A stretch of 64,000 nt of DNA from Pirellulales bacterium (GCA_016935315.1 JAFGRD010000047.1:1-64000); one strand, 5' to 3'. Numbered from the stretch's first letter, positions 26,122 to 36,397 are shown. Program-made: numbers and translations. Notes: generated by a model from the sequence alone, not told the origin.

Positions 26122-28524
26122 ATGAACGTGTTTCCCCTGGTGCTGCTGGGTCTGTTGGGCGCCGAACAGGTCCTCGACGATTTCCAATACTCCGATACCC
26201 GGGCGGCCCGACAGGCGTGGATCGCCAACGAGGCCACGCCGCTGGTGGAACCGATCGACGACGATGGCCGCCGCGTGCTGCGGGTGGCGGTTCCCTTCGC
26301 CGCCGAGCCGAACCTCGGCCGCACCGTCATCGATCGCCAGGTGGAGCTGAATCTGGCCTCGCCTGGCCAGTTCGCGCTGGAGTTGGCCGCCGAAGCGCCC
26401 GAGGCCGTGGCGCACCTGACCCTCTACTTCCGCAGTGGCCAGGGGTGGTACGGCGCCGGCGGCTCGCTGACGAAGCGCGGCTGGCAGACGGTGCAATTCT
26501 CGAAGGCGTCGTTTCGGGCCGAAGGCACGCCGGCGGGTTGGAACCGGATCGACGGCATCCGCATTGCCGCTTGGCGCGGCCGCAGCGAAGACACGTTTCT
26601 GAAGATCGGCCGACTGGCCGCGCTTTCGCACGACGTGGCCCTGGTGGTTCCACCCGCCGCGGCCGACGGCGACCGGGGCGAGGTCCGGTCGGCCATGGAC
26701 GCGGCCGATCTGGTTTCCGGCATGCTGGAGGAGCTTGGGCTGGGGGCCGATGCGATCGACGAGGTGGCGGTGGCCCAAGGCGCGCTGGGCCAACGCCGCG
26801 TGGCCGTGCTGGCCTACAATCCGCAACTCGGCGCCGCCGCGGCCGACGCCCTGGGGCAATTCGTCGAGCGGGGCGGCAAGCTGCTGGTCTGTTATCAGTT
26901 GCGGCAGCAGACCGGGCAGATACTCGGATTCGGCCGCCCAACCTATCATCGGCAGCAGCGGCCCGGTCAGTTCGCCGAGATCCGCTTCAGCGCGGCCGAC
27001 GTGCCGGGGCTGCCCGAAAAGGTGCGGCAGGCCTCGTGGAACATCACGACCGCCGAACCGGTCGGCCACCACGCCCGAATCATCGGACGCTGGTACGACG
27101 ACGCCGGGAAGCCGACCGGCCAGGCGGCGATGCTGCTGAGCGATCGGGGCGCGTTTCTCAGCCATACCGTGCTCTCGGACGATCGGCCGGGCAAGAAGCG
27201 GCTGCTGGCGTCGGTCCTCGGGCACCTGGCCCCGCCGCTCTGGCCGCAAATGGCCCAAGCCGCGCTCGATCGGGCCGTGAACGTGGGACATTGCCGCGGC
27301 CTTGCGGAGCTGGCGGCCCACGTGCGGGCAAGCGGCAACGCGGCGGCCCAGGCGAAGCTGGGCGCCGCGGTCGAGGCGCGCAACGCCGCCGCGGCGCTGT
27401 TCGATCGCCAGGCTTATCCGCAAGCGGTCGAACGGGCCGCGGAAAGTCATCGGCTCCTGGCCGACGTCTATCTGCTGGCACAGCCCAGCCCCGCGCGCGA
27501 AGGCCGCGCCGTGTGGAACCATTCGGGCACCGGCGCGTATCCGGGCGACTGGGAGCGTTCGGCCAAGGAACTTTCGGCGGCCGGGTTCAACATGATTCTG
27601 CCCAACATGCTTTGGGGCGGCCGGGCCCATTACGCCAGCGACGTGCTGCCGCGAAGCCGAACCTTCGAGCAGTACGGCGATCAGATCGCCCAATGCGTCG
27701 CCGCTGCGAAACAGCACGGCCTGGAAGTCCATGTCTGGAAGGTCAACTACAATCTGTCGGGCGCCCCCAGCGCGTTCGTCGAGAAGCTGGCCGCAGAAGG
27801 ACGGTTGCAGGTGACAGCCGCCGGCCAGCGACACCCGTGGCTTTGCCCGTCGCACCCCGAGAACCAGAAGCTGGAGCTGGAGAGCCTGCTGGAGGTGGCC
27901 CGCAAGTACCCGGTCGACGGCCTGCACTTCGACTACATCCGCTATCCGGGTCGGGAGACGTGCTATTGCGACGGGTGCCGACGGCGTTTCGAGGCCGCTG
28001 CCGGCAGCAAGGTCTCGGACTGGCCCCGGGAGTGTCACAGCGGCCCGCGACGCCGGCAGTACAACGACTGGCGGTGCCGGCAGATCACCGCGCTGGTGGA
28101 AGCCGTCCACCGCGAGGGGAAACGGCTGCGCCCGGAGTTGAAGATCTCGGCGGCGGTCTTCGGCGCGTACCCGGCGTGTCGCGAGTCCGTGGCCCAGGAC
28201 TGGCCCGAGTGGATCAAGGCCGGCTATCTCGACTTCGTCTGCCCGATGGACTACACGCAGAGCGATCTGGCGTTTGCCGGGCTGGTCGAAAACCAGATGG
28301 AGCTGGTCGACGGCCGGATTCCGGTCTATCCGGGCATTGGGGCCACGGCGTCGCGTTCCACGCTCTCGGCCGATCGCGTGGTAGGGCAGATTTACCATGC
28401 CCGGGCGCTGGGGGCCGCAGGCTTCACGATCTTTAACTTCAGCGCCGGCACGGCCGAGTCGATCCTTCCCGGCGTGGGACTGGGAGCGGGAGCCCGCGCG
28501 GCCGCCCCGCCGCATCGACCGTGA
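26122..28524 (+). CDS. Secreted GHL10-type glycoside-hydrolase-like protein
   Basis: 800 residues from ATG 26122 (GGAG 10 bases upstream). A short hydrophobic start (MNVFPLVLLGLLGAEQV) looks like a signal peptide. Residues 20-180 form a carbohydrate-binding-like beta domain (VLDDFQYSDT...), 190-400 a Rossmann-like region with VAVLAYNPQLG and FVERGGKLLVCYQL, and 480-780 the GHL10 TIM barrel: ELSAAGFNMILPNMLWGG, EVHVWKVNYN, VDGLHFDYIRYPG and FVCPMDYTQSDL. GHL10 members are predicted exo-acting glycosidases. The large gene behind it is also a hydrolase, so a polysaccharide-use pair is likely. Confidence 0.85.
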   Translation: MNVFPLVLLGLLGAEQVLDDFQYSDTRAARQAWIANEATPLVEPIDDDGRRVLRVAVPFAAEPNLGRTVIDRQVELNLASPGQFALELAAEAPEAVAHLTLYFRSGQGWYGAGGSLTKRGWQTVQFSKASFRAEGTPAGWNRIDGIRIAAWRGRSEDTFLKIGRLAALSHDVALVVPPAAADGDRGEVRSAMDAADLVSGMLEELGLGADAIDEVAVAQGALGQRRVAVLAYNPQLGAAAADALGQFVERGGKLLVCYQLRQQTGQILGFGRPTYHRQQRPGQFAEIRFSAADVPGLPEKVRQASWNITTAEPVGHHARIIGRWYDDAGKPTGQAAMLLSDRGAFLSHTVLSDDRPGKKRLLASVLGHLAPPLWPQMAQAALDRAVNVGHCRGLAELAAHVRASGNAAAQAKLGAAVEARNAAAALFDRQAYPQAVERAAESHRLLADVYLLAQPSPAREGRAVWNHSGTGAYPGDWERSAKELSAAGFNMILPNMLWGGRAHYASDVLPRSRTFEQYGDQIAQCVAAAKQHGLEVHVWKVNYNLSGAPSAFVEKLAAEGRLQVTAAGQRHPWLCPSHPENQKLELESLLEVARKYPVDGLHFDYIRYPGRETCYCDGCRRRFEAAAGSKVSDWPRECHSGPRRRQYNDWRCRQITALVEAVHREGKRLRPELKISAAVFGAYPACRESVAQDWPEWIKAGYLDFVCPMDYTQSDLAFAGLVENQMELVDGRIPVYPGIGATASRSTLSADRVVGQIYHARALGAAGFTIFNFSAGTAESILPGVGLGAGARAAAPPHRP

Positions 28525-28571
28525 TGTTGCCCCGGGCGGTCCCCGGTTGCGGGCTACGGCCCGGCGATTTG

Positions 28572-28599
28572 TTGATCCGGCCCAGCGGTCCGGTATAAT
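28572..28599 (+). promoter_or_regulatory. Sigma-70-type promoter of the GH123-like gene
   Basis: TTGATC (28572-28577), 16-bp spacer, TATAAT (28594-28599, perfect). It lies in the 151-bp gap before the ATG at 28676, so that gene has its own promoter even though it follows the GHL10 gene. Confidence 0.55.
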
Positions 28600-28675
28600 G
28601 AGCGGCTCCGGCTCCCAGCGTGCCAACACACCCCTGCCCAAACGGCCGTTCGACCTCCAACAGAAGGGCCCCGCC

Positions 28676-31600
28676 ATGAACGTCCCGCGTAGCGTATCTT
28701 CGGCATCTTCGGCACTGACGCTCCTGCTGACCGCGTTTCTGTTGGCGGCCACTACCGTGGCCGCCGAATTCACGCCGATCATCAATCCCGATTTCCAGCA
28801 GGGCGACGACGCTCCCGCCGGCTGGACCCTCTCCGGCGGCAAGGGGCGATGGCTTCAGCGGCAGATCCTGGAAGTGACCGGCGACGGCCAGGATTCGAAC
28901 TACTGGCGCTGCGACTATCGGTTCACCCCCGGGGCCCTCTATCACTTCCGCGTTCGCGGCCGCGGCACGCCCAGCAGCGGCACGGCCGTCGGCGGCCCGG
29001 TCTTTGCCAACCGCGACTGCCGCAGCCCGTCGGGCGAATGGTTCTGGCACGGCTACATCTTCCGCGTGCCGGACGACATGGACGATTCGTACGTGCGTTT
29101 GGGCCAATGGCAAGCCCTGGGCGCCATCCAGTTCGACGCCGTGCGGCTCGCCCGGGCGATCCCCGCGCATGCAGCCGTGGGGGATCTGCTGCTGGGCGAA
29201 GGCGAGTCGATTCGCGACGGCCGCTACACGTTTTCGGGCACCTTCAGCCACCAAGGCAGCAACTACCATCGCACGCTGCAGAGCACCAACACGGCGTTCA
29301 ACAGCGACCGCTGGACGTTCGGCCCCGACAACCAGGTGACGTATTGTTTCGCCTTGCCGGGCCACACGCTGCTTTCGGGCGAAGCGAGCTTCAACGTCAA
29401 CTACCACACCGGCGGTGCCTGCACCGCCGAAGTCAGCCGCGACCGAAGCGACTGGCACCCGCTGGCCACTCAAGGCGAACTGGGCACGGCCGCGGCCGCG
29501 CTGCCCAAGGAGCTGCTGCCGGCCGAGAAGCTCTATCTGCGGCTGAGGTCGCAGGGCGGTTCGTTTCAGGTCAACCAGGTGGATTTTTCGGCCGAGCTGA
29601 GCGGCACGCCGGCCGACGCCGGCGGGGCAACCACGTTTGCCGAGGTCGAGATGGCCCGCCCGGGAGTGGAGCTGGAGCAATTGAGTCTGCGATACGGCGC
29701 CGCCGCTGCCAAGAGTCTGCTGGCGACGGTCAAGAACACCGGCGAGCAGCCGAAGGTCGTTGCGCTGCTGGGGACGATCACCGCCGACGACAAGTACGGC
29801 ACCTTCGCCACCAAGCCCCATGCGAGACTCGGCCCCGGCGAGTCGGCCGTGTTGACGCTGCCGTTGGCCGCGCAGAACGCCGGCCAATACGAGCTGGGGC
29901 TGATCGTCAACGGTGACGGCGCCGACGGCGGCATGGTCCAGGCCAAGATGACGCTTTCGGTTCACGAGTTCTATCGAAGCGACTACGGGGAGCAGCTCGC
30001 GTCGCCGAGCCAAGGGGTTGGCCTTTGGTGGTGCGACGCCGCGCACAAGGTTCCGCGAGAGCGTCCGATGCCCGACAAGTCGGCGACGGCCGTGCGACTC
30101 TCGGCGGCCCGCAACGATCGCGAGGCGGCCCAGCTCGTCGTTTGCCCGGCGGAAGACCTTCAGCGGCTCACGGCGACCGCCGGCCCGCTGACCGGTCCCG
30201 ACGGCGCCACGATCCCGGCGGAGGATGTCCGGATTCTCCGCGTGGCCTACCATTTTGTCCACCAGCCGACCGACAAGACGGGCGTCCGCGATTTCTGGCC
30301 CGACGCCCTGCCGCCGCTTAACGAGCCGGTGGACGTGCCGGCCGGCAAGAACCAGCCGCTCTGGGTGCTGGTGCACGTTCCGGCCGAGGCCGCAGCGGGC
30401 GACTACACGGGGCGCGTGTCGCTGAAGGCCGAAGGCTTCTCCGCCGAGGTACCGCTGAAGCTGCACGTCTGGAGCTTCGCGCTGCCGGCACGCAACCACA
30501 TCGAAACGGCTTTCGGCCTTTCGCCGGGTGACGTCTTCCGCTACCACGGGCTGAAGACCGACGAAGACAAGCGGCGAGTTCTCGATATGTACCTCCAGAG
30601 TTTCGCCGATCACCGCATCAGCCCGTACAATCCTGCGCCCCTGGATCCCATCCACGTACGGTTCCTGCCCGAGGCCGACCCGCCCCGGGCGGAGGTCGAC
30701 TTCTCGGCGTTCGACCCGGCCATGGCCCGGGCCGTGGAGAAGTTCCACTTCACCAGTCTGCGCCTGCCGGTGCAGGGCATGGGCGGCGGCACGTTCCACG
30801 CCCGAGTCGATCCGCGCATCGGCAACTTCACGGAAGGGACGCCCGAGTACCAGGCCATGTTTTCCAGCTACGTCAAGCAGCTTGAAGACCATTTTCGCGA
30901 CAAGGGCTGGGTGGAGATGGCCTACATCTATTGGTTCGACGAGCCGGCCCCGAAAGACTACGAGTTCGTGGCGGCCGGCATGCGGCGGCTGCAAAGGTAC
31001 GCCCCGGGCCTGCGGCGGATGCTCACCGAAGAGCCGGGAGAGAATCCGCTGGCCGGCACAGTCGACATCTGGTGCCCGGTCAGCTTCAACTACGACCACC
31101 AGGCGGCCGAGAAACGTCGCGCCCACGGCGAGCGGTTCTGGTGGTACGTCTGCTGTGGCCCCAAGGCCCCGTACTGTACGCTGTTTATCGACCATCCGGC
31201 GACCGAGTTGCGGACATGGTTCTGGCAGACGTGGCAGCGGGACATCACTGGCGTGCTCGTCTGGCAATCGAACTACTGGACCTCCAGTGCGGCGTTTCCC
31301 GATCCGGCCCGGCCGCAGAACCCCTACGAGGACCCGATGGGTTACGTCAGCGGCTATTCGACGCCGAAGGGCACGAAGCGTTTCTGGGGCAACGGCGACG
31401 GGCGTTTCCTCTATCCGCCCGAGGCGGCCGCCGTGCCCGGCGTCTCCGGGCCCCAGCCGGTCCTCCAGCCGCCGGTCTCCAGCATCCGCTGGGAGATGCT
31501 CCGCGAGGGGATCGAGGACTACGAGACGCTCTATCTGCTGCGGGAGCTTCTGGCCCAGCGCCGCGATGGTCTGTCGCCCGAGCAGATCAAGCAGGTCGAG

Positions 31601-31720
31601 GCCCTGCTTCAGGTGCCCGAGTCGATCACCAGCGACATGACCACGTTCGCCACCGATCCGGCGCCGATCTACGCCCGTCGGGCGGAGGTCGCCGGAGCGA
31701 TCGAGCGGTTGTTGCAGTGA
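28676..31720 (+). CDS. Secreted GH123-like / DUF4091 protein
   Basis: 1014 residues from ATG 28676. Signal peptide (ALTLLLTAFLLAATTVAAE). Beta-sandwich modules about 30-180 and 190-320, a third sandwich with REAAQLVVCPAEDLQ and FVHQPTDKTGVRDFWPDALP, and a C-terminal TIM barrel with YIYWFDEPAPKDYEF, VDIWCPVSFNYD, VWQSNYW and GDGRFLYPP, ending SSIRWEMLREGIEDYETLYL. That last set is typical of DUF4091, related to GH123 N-acetylhexosaminidases; the DEP pair is where GH123 has its acid and stabilising residues. Exact substrate unknown. Confidence 0.87.
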   Translation: MNVPRSVSSASSALTLLLTAFLLAATTVAAEFTPIINPDFQQGDDAPAGWTLSGGKGRWLQRQILEVTGDGQDSNYWRCDYRFTPGALYHFRVRGRGTPSSGTAVGGPVFANRDCRSPSGEWFWHGYIFRVPDDMDDSYVRLGQWQALGAIQFDAVRLARAIPAHAAVGDLLLGEGESIRDGRYTFSGTFSHQGSNYHRTLQSTNTAFNSDRWTFGPDNQVTYCFALPGHTLLSGEASFNVNYHTGGACTAEVSRDRSDWHPLATQGELGTAAAALPKELLPAEKLYLRLRSQGGSFQVNQVDFSAELSGTPADAGGATTFAEVEMARPGVELEQLSLRYGAAAAKSLLATVKNTGEQPKVVALLGTITADDKYGTFATKPHARLGPGESAVLTLPLAAQNAGQYELGLIVNGDGADGGMVQAKMTLSVHEFYRSDYGEQLASPSQGVGLWWCDAAHKVPRERPMPDKSATAVRLSAARNDREAAQLVVCPAEDLQRLTATAGPLTGPDGATIPAEDVRILRVAYHFVHQPTDKTGVRDFWPDALPPLNEPVDVPAGKNQPLWVLVHVPAEAAAGDYTGRVSLKAEGFSAEVPLKLHVWSFALPARNHIETAFGLSPGDVFRYHGLKTDEDKRRVLDMYLQSFADHRISPYNPAPLDPIHVRFLPEADPPRAEVDFSAFDPAMARAVEKFHFTSLRLPVQGMGGGTFHARVDPRIGNFTEGTPEYQAMFSSYVKQLEDHFRDKGWVEMAYIYWFDEPAPKDYEFVAAGMRRLQRYAPGLRRMLTEEPGENPLAGTVDIWCPVSFNYDHQAAEKRRAHGERFWWYVCCGPKAPYCTLFIDHPATELRTWFWQTWQRDITGVLVWQSNYWTSSAAFPDPARPQNPYEDPMGYVSGYSTPKGTKRFWGNGDGRFLYPPEAAAVPGVSGPQPVLQPPVSSIRWEMLREGIEDYETLYLLRELLAQRRDGLSPEQIKQVEALLQVPESITSDMTTFATDPAPIYARRAEVAGAIERLLQ

Positions 31721-31865
31721 CGTGGATCGGGCGCCGCCTTTCTATCCGTACACCATCTGGCTGAAGCGTCACTTGTCGGCCGGCAAAGTTCACCCCTCGG
31801 TCGGTGGCTAGTTTGGGAATTCGGTCGCTGCGGCCCGCTTTTCCGGGCGAGAAGACGGCGCCGTC

Positions 31866-31874
31866 TGTTATACT
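31866..31874 (+). promoter_or_regulatory. Candidate extended -10 promoter for the M48 gene
   Basis: TGTTATACT: TGN followed by TATACT, with no convincing -35 box, 110 bp before the ATG at 31984. The rest of the 263-bp gap shows nothing. Confidence 0.35.
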
Positions 31875-31983
31875 GCAGTCACAACCATGCCGGTTCTCTT
31901 TGGCATCCGATACCGCAAGGCGCTCTGCCGGGTGGCTCGGTCTTGACGGCGGTGTCCGGTCATGCTTGTCGAAAGGAATCGGT

Positions 31984-32868
31984 ATGGTCGGAACCCCCTC
32001 ATTTGCCCGGGGTAATGCTGCGCCTTGTCGTGCGCTTCTTGGCCGCTTTGGGTGCGTCGTCCTGTTGCTGCCGGCGCTGATGTCGGCGAGATACGCCGCG
32101 GCATTCGAGCCGGCCGACCTGGCCGCGGTCAAGATTTCGGTCGAGGAAGAGCAACGGCTGGGAAACCTCGCGGCTAGAGCGTTCGTCGCCTATCTGGCGT
32201 CGCAACGGATCCGGGTGACCGAGCAGGGCCGCGACGTCGACTATCTTCGCAAAATGGTCGATGGGGTCCGTCCCTACATGACCCACGCCGATCGCTACAG
32301 CCGCCCCACGATCTATCTGGTGCATTCGCCCCGCTTCGACGCCCGGGTGTTTCCCGGCGGACACATGTTCTTCTTCCGCGGGTTGCTGGAGTCGATCGGC
32401 AGCGAGGCGGCCCTGGTGGGGGTTATCGGGCACGAGTTGGCGCACCTCGACCGCGGCCATGCGCTGTCGCGGCTGCGGCAGATGAAGCTGATCGCCAAGA
32501 CGGCCCGCGGCGATTGGCGGGACATGACAGGCCAGCAGCGCCTGGCGGTAAGGGACAGCATTGCGCGGATCTGGATGCGGCCCGTCGAGCCCCAGTCGGA
32601 AGCCCAGGCTGATCGCGACGGCGCACGTTGGGCGTACCAGGCCGGATACGATCCCCGCGAGATGGGCCGGCTCGTGCTGCGTCCGCACAACGGCGAGGCG
32701 AACCAGCAGTTGCCGGGCGTTTCCTTTTCGCCGCCGCACGCGTCGCGCGAGGACCGCCATCAGGCCATCTTCCAGGAGTACGAACGGCTCCAGGAGGCCG
32801 CGCCCAACGCCGCGCTGTATATCGGCAAGGGAAACCCGCAACGTCGCGCCTTCCGCCCCGAATCGTAG
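31984..32868 (+). CDS. Exported M48-family zinc metallopeptidase
   Basis: 294 residues from ATG 31984; upstream in-frame codons add no signal. Signal peptide (FGCVVLLLPALMSARYAAA). Zinc motif VIGHELAHLDRGH with His150, Glu151 and His154, and the third ligand Glu in SEAQADRDGARWAY (ExxxD), plus GGHMFFFRG upstream. Length and order fit periplasmic M48 proteases of the BepA/LoiP type, which degrade or help fold outer-membrane proteins, though the TPR tail of BepA is absent. Alone on its strand before mutS. Confidence 0.88.
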   Translation: MVGTPSFARGNAAPCRALLGRFGCVVLLLPALMSARYAAAFEPADLAAVKISVEEEQRLGNLAARAFVAYLASQRIRVTEQGRDVDYLRKMVDGVRPYMTHADRYSRPTIYLVHSPRFDARVFPGGHMFFFRGLLESIGSEAALVGVIGHELAHLDRGHALSRLRQMKLIAKTARGDWRDMTGQQRLAVRDSIARIWMRPVEPQSEAQADRDGARWAYQAGYDPREMGRLVLRPHNGEANQQLPGVSFSPPHASREDRHQAIFQEYERLQEAAPNAALYIGKGNPQRRAFRPES

Positions 32869-32953
32869 GGCGGGTCAAGGGACAAGACCCACGCGATACG
32901 GCCTTTGCTGCCAGGGGTCACTCCCGTTGGGGCGAGTCGAAGCCCGGGTCGGA

Positions 32954-35584
32954 TCATCGCGCCCCCTTCCGTTCCTTTGCCAGCGTCTGCTGCCACTGTT
33001 GAATCCTTTCCAGCGCTTGCAGCGGCGTTGTCGCGTCGAGATCGAGCTTGCGGATTTCGTCCAGCAACGGATGGTCGGCCGGGCCGAAGAGCGTAAGCTG
33101 GATCTGGCTGCCGCGGCGGGTTTGGGGCTTGCGGGCAATCCGAGCACGGCCTTCGGTGTCAAGATGCTCCTGCTCCAACTGGACCAAGATGTCCTTGCTC
33201 CGTTCGATCACCTCCTTGGGCACGCCGGCCAGCCGGGCGACGTGGATCCCGTAGCTCTTGTCGGCCGAGCCGTCGATGATCTTGTGCAAAAACACCACCT
33301 CGTCCCGCCACTCGCGAACCGCCACGTTGAGATTCTTGATCCCGTCCAGCGAACGCTCCAGGTCGGTCAACTCGTGGTAGTGGGTGGCAAACAGCGTGCG
33401 GCAGCCGACGTGGTCGTGCAGATACTCGACCACCGACCAGGCCAGCGAGATCCCGTCGTAGGTGCTCGTGCCGCGGCCGATCTCGTCGAGAATCACCAGG
33501 CTCCGCTCGGTCGCCGTGTTGAGGATCCGGGCCGTCTCGGTCATCTCGACCATGAACGTGCTCTGGCCGCGCGTGAGCTCGTCGCTGGCGCCCACCCGGG
33601 CAAAGATCCGGTCGGCAATGCCGAGGGTCGCCTGGCCGACGGGTACGAAGCTGCCGATCTGGGCCATCAGGGCCAGCAAGGCCACCTGGCGGATGTACGT
33701 GCTCTTGCCCGCCATGTTCGGACCGGTGATCAGCAGGATGTTGCCCGACTCGCCCCCCGCCATCGTGTCGTTGGGCACGAACGTGCCTTCCGGCTCGAGC
33801 ACGTCGAGCACCGGGTGCCGCCCGGCGACGATCCGCAGCACGGGCTGCTCGACCATTTCCGGCCGGCGGTAGTTTCGTCCCCGGGCCAGCTCGGCCAAGG
33901 CGACCAGCACGTCGATTTCCGCCAGCACGGCGGCGGTCGACTGCATTCGCCGCCGCGCGGCCGCCACCGCGTCGCGCAGCTCCAGGAACAGCTCGTACTC
34001 CAGATCCTTGGCCTTCTCGTCGGCCGAGAGGACCTTCTCCTCGTATTCCTTCAACTCAGGCGTGATGTAGCGTTCGGCGTTTTTGAGGGTCTGCTTGCGG
34101 ATGTAGTCGTCGGGAATCCGGTCGCGGTGCGTGTTGGTTACCTCGATGTAATAGCCGAAGACTCTGTTGAAGCCGACCTTCAGGTTGGCAATGCCCGCCC
34201 GTTGCGTTTCCCGGGCCTGGTATTGGGCGATCCATTGCTTGCCGCCGTGGGCCAACCGGCGGAGCTCATCGAGCCGGGCGTTGAACCCGTCGCGGATGAA
34301 CCCGCCCTCGCGGCTGGCCAGCGGACAGTCATCGGCCAGGGCCGCGTCGAGCCGGCCGCGGAGGTCGACGCAGAGATCGATTTCGGCCTCCAGCTTGCAG
34401 AGGCGGCGGCTCTTGCGGGCGGTGAGCTTGGCCTTCAGCGCCGGCAGGGCCCGCAGCGTGCGCCCCAGAAAGCCGAGGTCGCGGGGGCTGGCCCGGCCGG
34501 TGGACACTCGGGCCAGCAGCCGCTCGACGTCGTAGACGCGCCGCAAGGCTTCGTGCAGATCGGCCGCGAGCCCGGCGTCGCCGAGCAGCTCTTCGAGGGC
34601 GTCGTGCCGGGCACGGATGGGGGCCAGATCGGTCAGCGGATTGGCCACCCAATCGGCCATCAGCCGCGAGCCCATGGCGGTCACCGTGCGGTCGAGCACA
34701 GCCAGCAGCGAGCCTTCGCGGCGTCCGTCGCGGATGGTGCGCGTGATCTCCAGACTGCGGCGGCTGGCCTCGTCGATCTCCAGGGTGCCGCTGGTGCGAT
34801 AGGGGACCAGGCTGTCAACGTGCTCCAGCGAGGTCTTCTGCGTCTCGGTGAGATAGTCGAGGATGGCCCCGGCGGCGCGGATGGCGGCGGCGTCGGCCTT
34901 GGCGTCGGCGCCGCGGTCGTCGTCGGCCGCCCAGCCGAATCCTTCCAATCCGGTGGTGCCGAAATGCTTGGCCAGGGCCTGCCGGGCCGTCTCGTGGGAG
35001 AAGGCCCAGCCGGGGCGCCGCGTGATCATCATCTGTTCGGCGAAGGCCGGCGGTAGCGGGGGAGCGTCTTCGCTGATCAGGCACTCGGCCGGGGCGATGC
35101 GGGCGATTTGGTCGGGCAGTTGTCCGTCGGAGAAGCCGGCGGCCACGAAACGCCCGGTCGACAGCTCGACCCACGCCAGACCGGCCGGGTCGCCCGGGGC
35201 CACCGCCGCCAGGAAGTTGCTCTGGCGGGGATCGAGCAGGGCCTCGTCGGTGACGGTGCCGGGGGAAACGACTCGCGTAACCTCGCGGCGGACCAGTCCC
35301 TTGGCCAGCTTGGGATCCTCGACCTGATCGCAAACGGCCACCCGCATGCCCGCGGCAATCAGCTTGCCCAGATAGCTCTCCAACTGGTGGTGTGGAAAGC
35401 CGGCCATGGGGATCGGGTTTTCGCCTTTTTCGCGGCTGGTCAGGGCCAGGTTGAGCGTCTTGGCGGCCGTTTTGGCGTCGTCGTGGAAGAGCTCGTAGAA
35501 ATCGCCCATGCGAAACAGCAGCAGCGCGTCGGGACACGCCTGTTTCGCCTCCTGGTACTGTTTCATCATCGGGGTCGTTGCCAT
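32954..35584 (-). CDS. mutS: DNA mismatch repair protein MutS
   Basis: 876 residues, MutS1 type. Mismatch-binding Phe-x-Glu in RMGDFYELFHDDA near residue 30; connector and core domains; Walker A GPNMAGKSTYIRQ at about 615-625, then EMTETARIL, Walker B with ILDEIGRGTSTYDG and the ATHYHELTDLE histidine. C-terminal helix-turn-helix (LARLAGVPKEVIERSKDIL). Recognises mismatches and calls MutL. Full length; nothing missing. Neighbouring mutL is not in the window. Confidence 0.98.
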   Translation of the reverse strand: MATTPMMKQYQEAKQACPDALLLFRMGDFYELFHDDAKTAAKTLNLALTSREKGENPIPMAGFPHHQLESYLGKLIAAGMRVAVCDQVEDPKLAKGLVRREVTRVVSPGTVTDEALLDPRQSNFLAAVAPGDPAGLAWVELSTGRFVAAGFSDGQLPDQIARIAPAECLISEDAPPLPPAFAEQMMITRRPGWAFSHETARQALAKHFGTTGLEGFGWAADDDRGADAKADAAAIRAAGAILDYLTETQKTSLEHVDSLVPYRTSGTLEIDEASRRSLEITRTIRDGRREGSLLAVLDRTVTAMGSRLMADWVANPLTDLAPIRARHDALEELLGDAGLAADLHEALRRVYDVERLLARVSTGRASPRDLGFLGRTLRALPALKAKLTARKSRRLCKLEAEIDLCVDLRGRLDAALADDCPLASREGGFIRDGFNARLDELRRLAHGGKQWIAQYQARETQRAGIANLKVGFNRVFGYYIEVTNTHRDRIPDDYIRKQTLKNAERYITPELKEYEEKVLSADEKAKDLEYELFLELRDAVAAARRRMQSTAAVLAEIDVLVALAELARGRNYRRPEMVEQPVLRIVAGRHPVLDVLEPEGTFVPNDTMAGGESGNILLITGPNMAGKSTYIRQVALLALMAQIGSFVPVGQATLGIADRIFARVGASDELTRGQSTFMVEMTETARILNTATERSLVILDEIGRGTSTYDGISLAWSVVEYLHDHVGCRTLFATHYHELTDLERSLDGIKNLNVAVREWRDEVVFLHKIIDGSADKSYGIHVARLAGVPKEVIERSKDILVQLEQEHLDTEGRARIARKPQTRRGSQIQLTLFGPADHPLLDEIRKLDLDATTPLQALERIQQWQQTLAKERKGAR

Positions 35585-35836
35585 GGCCCCATGCTAACAG
35601 ACCCTCGGGCGCGCACTCAAGGGGCCGGCAGCCCGGCCCGCAGCGGCAGACGGATCGACGCCGAGCGCCGGTTGGAGTTGCCCGGCGCGGCCGCCATGCA
35701 AGCGAGGGAACAGAAATCCGCTCGGCGGAAAGAAGGGCCCCTTGGGCCGGCCGCGCGTGACTCACAGGCAACGGCAAGATGCGCGGCCGGCCCCCACTGC
35801 CAACGCGCGGTGTCGGCTACTGTTGATATACGCCCG

Positions 35837-36076
35837 CTAGTAAGCAGCCGGCACCGAATCCGAAATAGCCAACCAGTAAATCAATGCGAAGAACCCGACA
35901 ACCAGCAACAGGACCACCAGGCCCTCGAATCCCTCGATGCGGTTCCTGCGGCGATCTTGGCGGTGAAGGGCCGCTCTGCGCACTTGATCCCTGCGAAACT
36001 GATTCGCGCGGAGCCGATCGCGCAACAACTCCGACTCCCGAACACTCATCCGCCGAGTTGTCTTGGGGATAGCCAT
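35837..36076 (-). CDS. Small single-helix membrane protein
   Basis: 79 residues from ATG 36076, with AAGGAG eight bases upstream. A strongly basic cytoplasmic half (RESELLRDRLRANQFRRDQV, then RRAALHRQDRRRNR) and one C-terminal helix (FEGLVVLLLVVGFFALIYWL). No family recognised. The frame can be read further upstream to 36742 but no better start exists. Separated from mutS by 252 bp without evident signals. Confidence 0.6.
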   Translation of the reverse strand: MAIPKTTRRMSVRESELLRDRLRANQFRRDQVRRAALHRQDRRRNRIEGFEGLVVLLLVVGFFALIYWLAISDSVPAAY

Positions 36077-36397
36077 CACCGCACTCCTTCCAAGTAATTC
36101 TACGCCGCCGCGGAAGCCGTGCAAGCGACTTTTTTCACCCCCCCGGGAAGTCGCATTCCCGGCAGTCGCCCGTGGCCTCCCGCTGAGAAGCCGTCCCACC
36201 CGAACGGGGCAACCGTGTGCTATGTTTGAGTATCGGCTGGGTCGCCCTACGGCGGCTCTTCTTTCACGCGGTTCCGCGGTCCGACGCGGGCGGTTTTCCC
36301 TTCGCCGCCGGCGGCGGGCAAGGTTTTCAACAACATCGTTTTCAACAACTTCCAAGGCGGCGGACGACGCACGCGTCTGCTCAGGAGGCAATCGACC
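36077..36397. other. 321-bp divergent intergenic region
   Basis: Gap between the small membrane protein (minus) and the 153-residue membrane protein (plus). A Shine-Dalgarno AGGAGG precedes the plus gene. No clear promoter or RNA seen. Confidence 0.5.

Noticed and set aside
26014-28842. 942-codon open frame opposite the GHL10-like gene
   Set aside because: High GC keeps the antisense frame open; its protein is low-complexity Arg/Ala/Gly without motifs, while the plus frame has signal peptide and barrel motifs.
28439-31267. 942-codon open frame opposite the GH123-like gene
   Set aside because: Same reason: antisense shadow of a clear gene.
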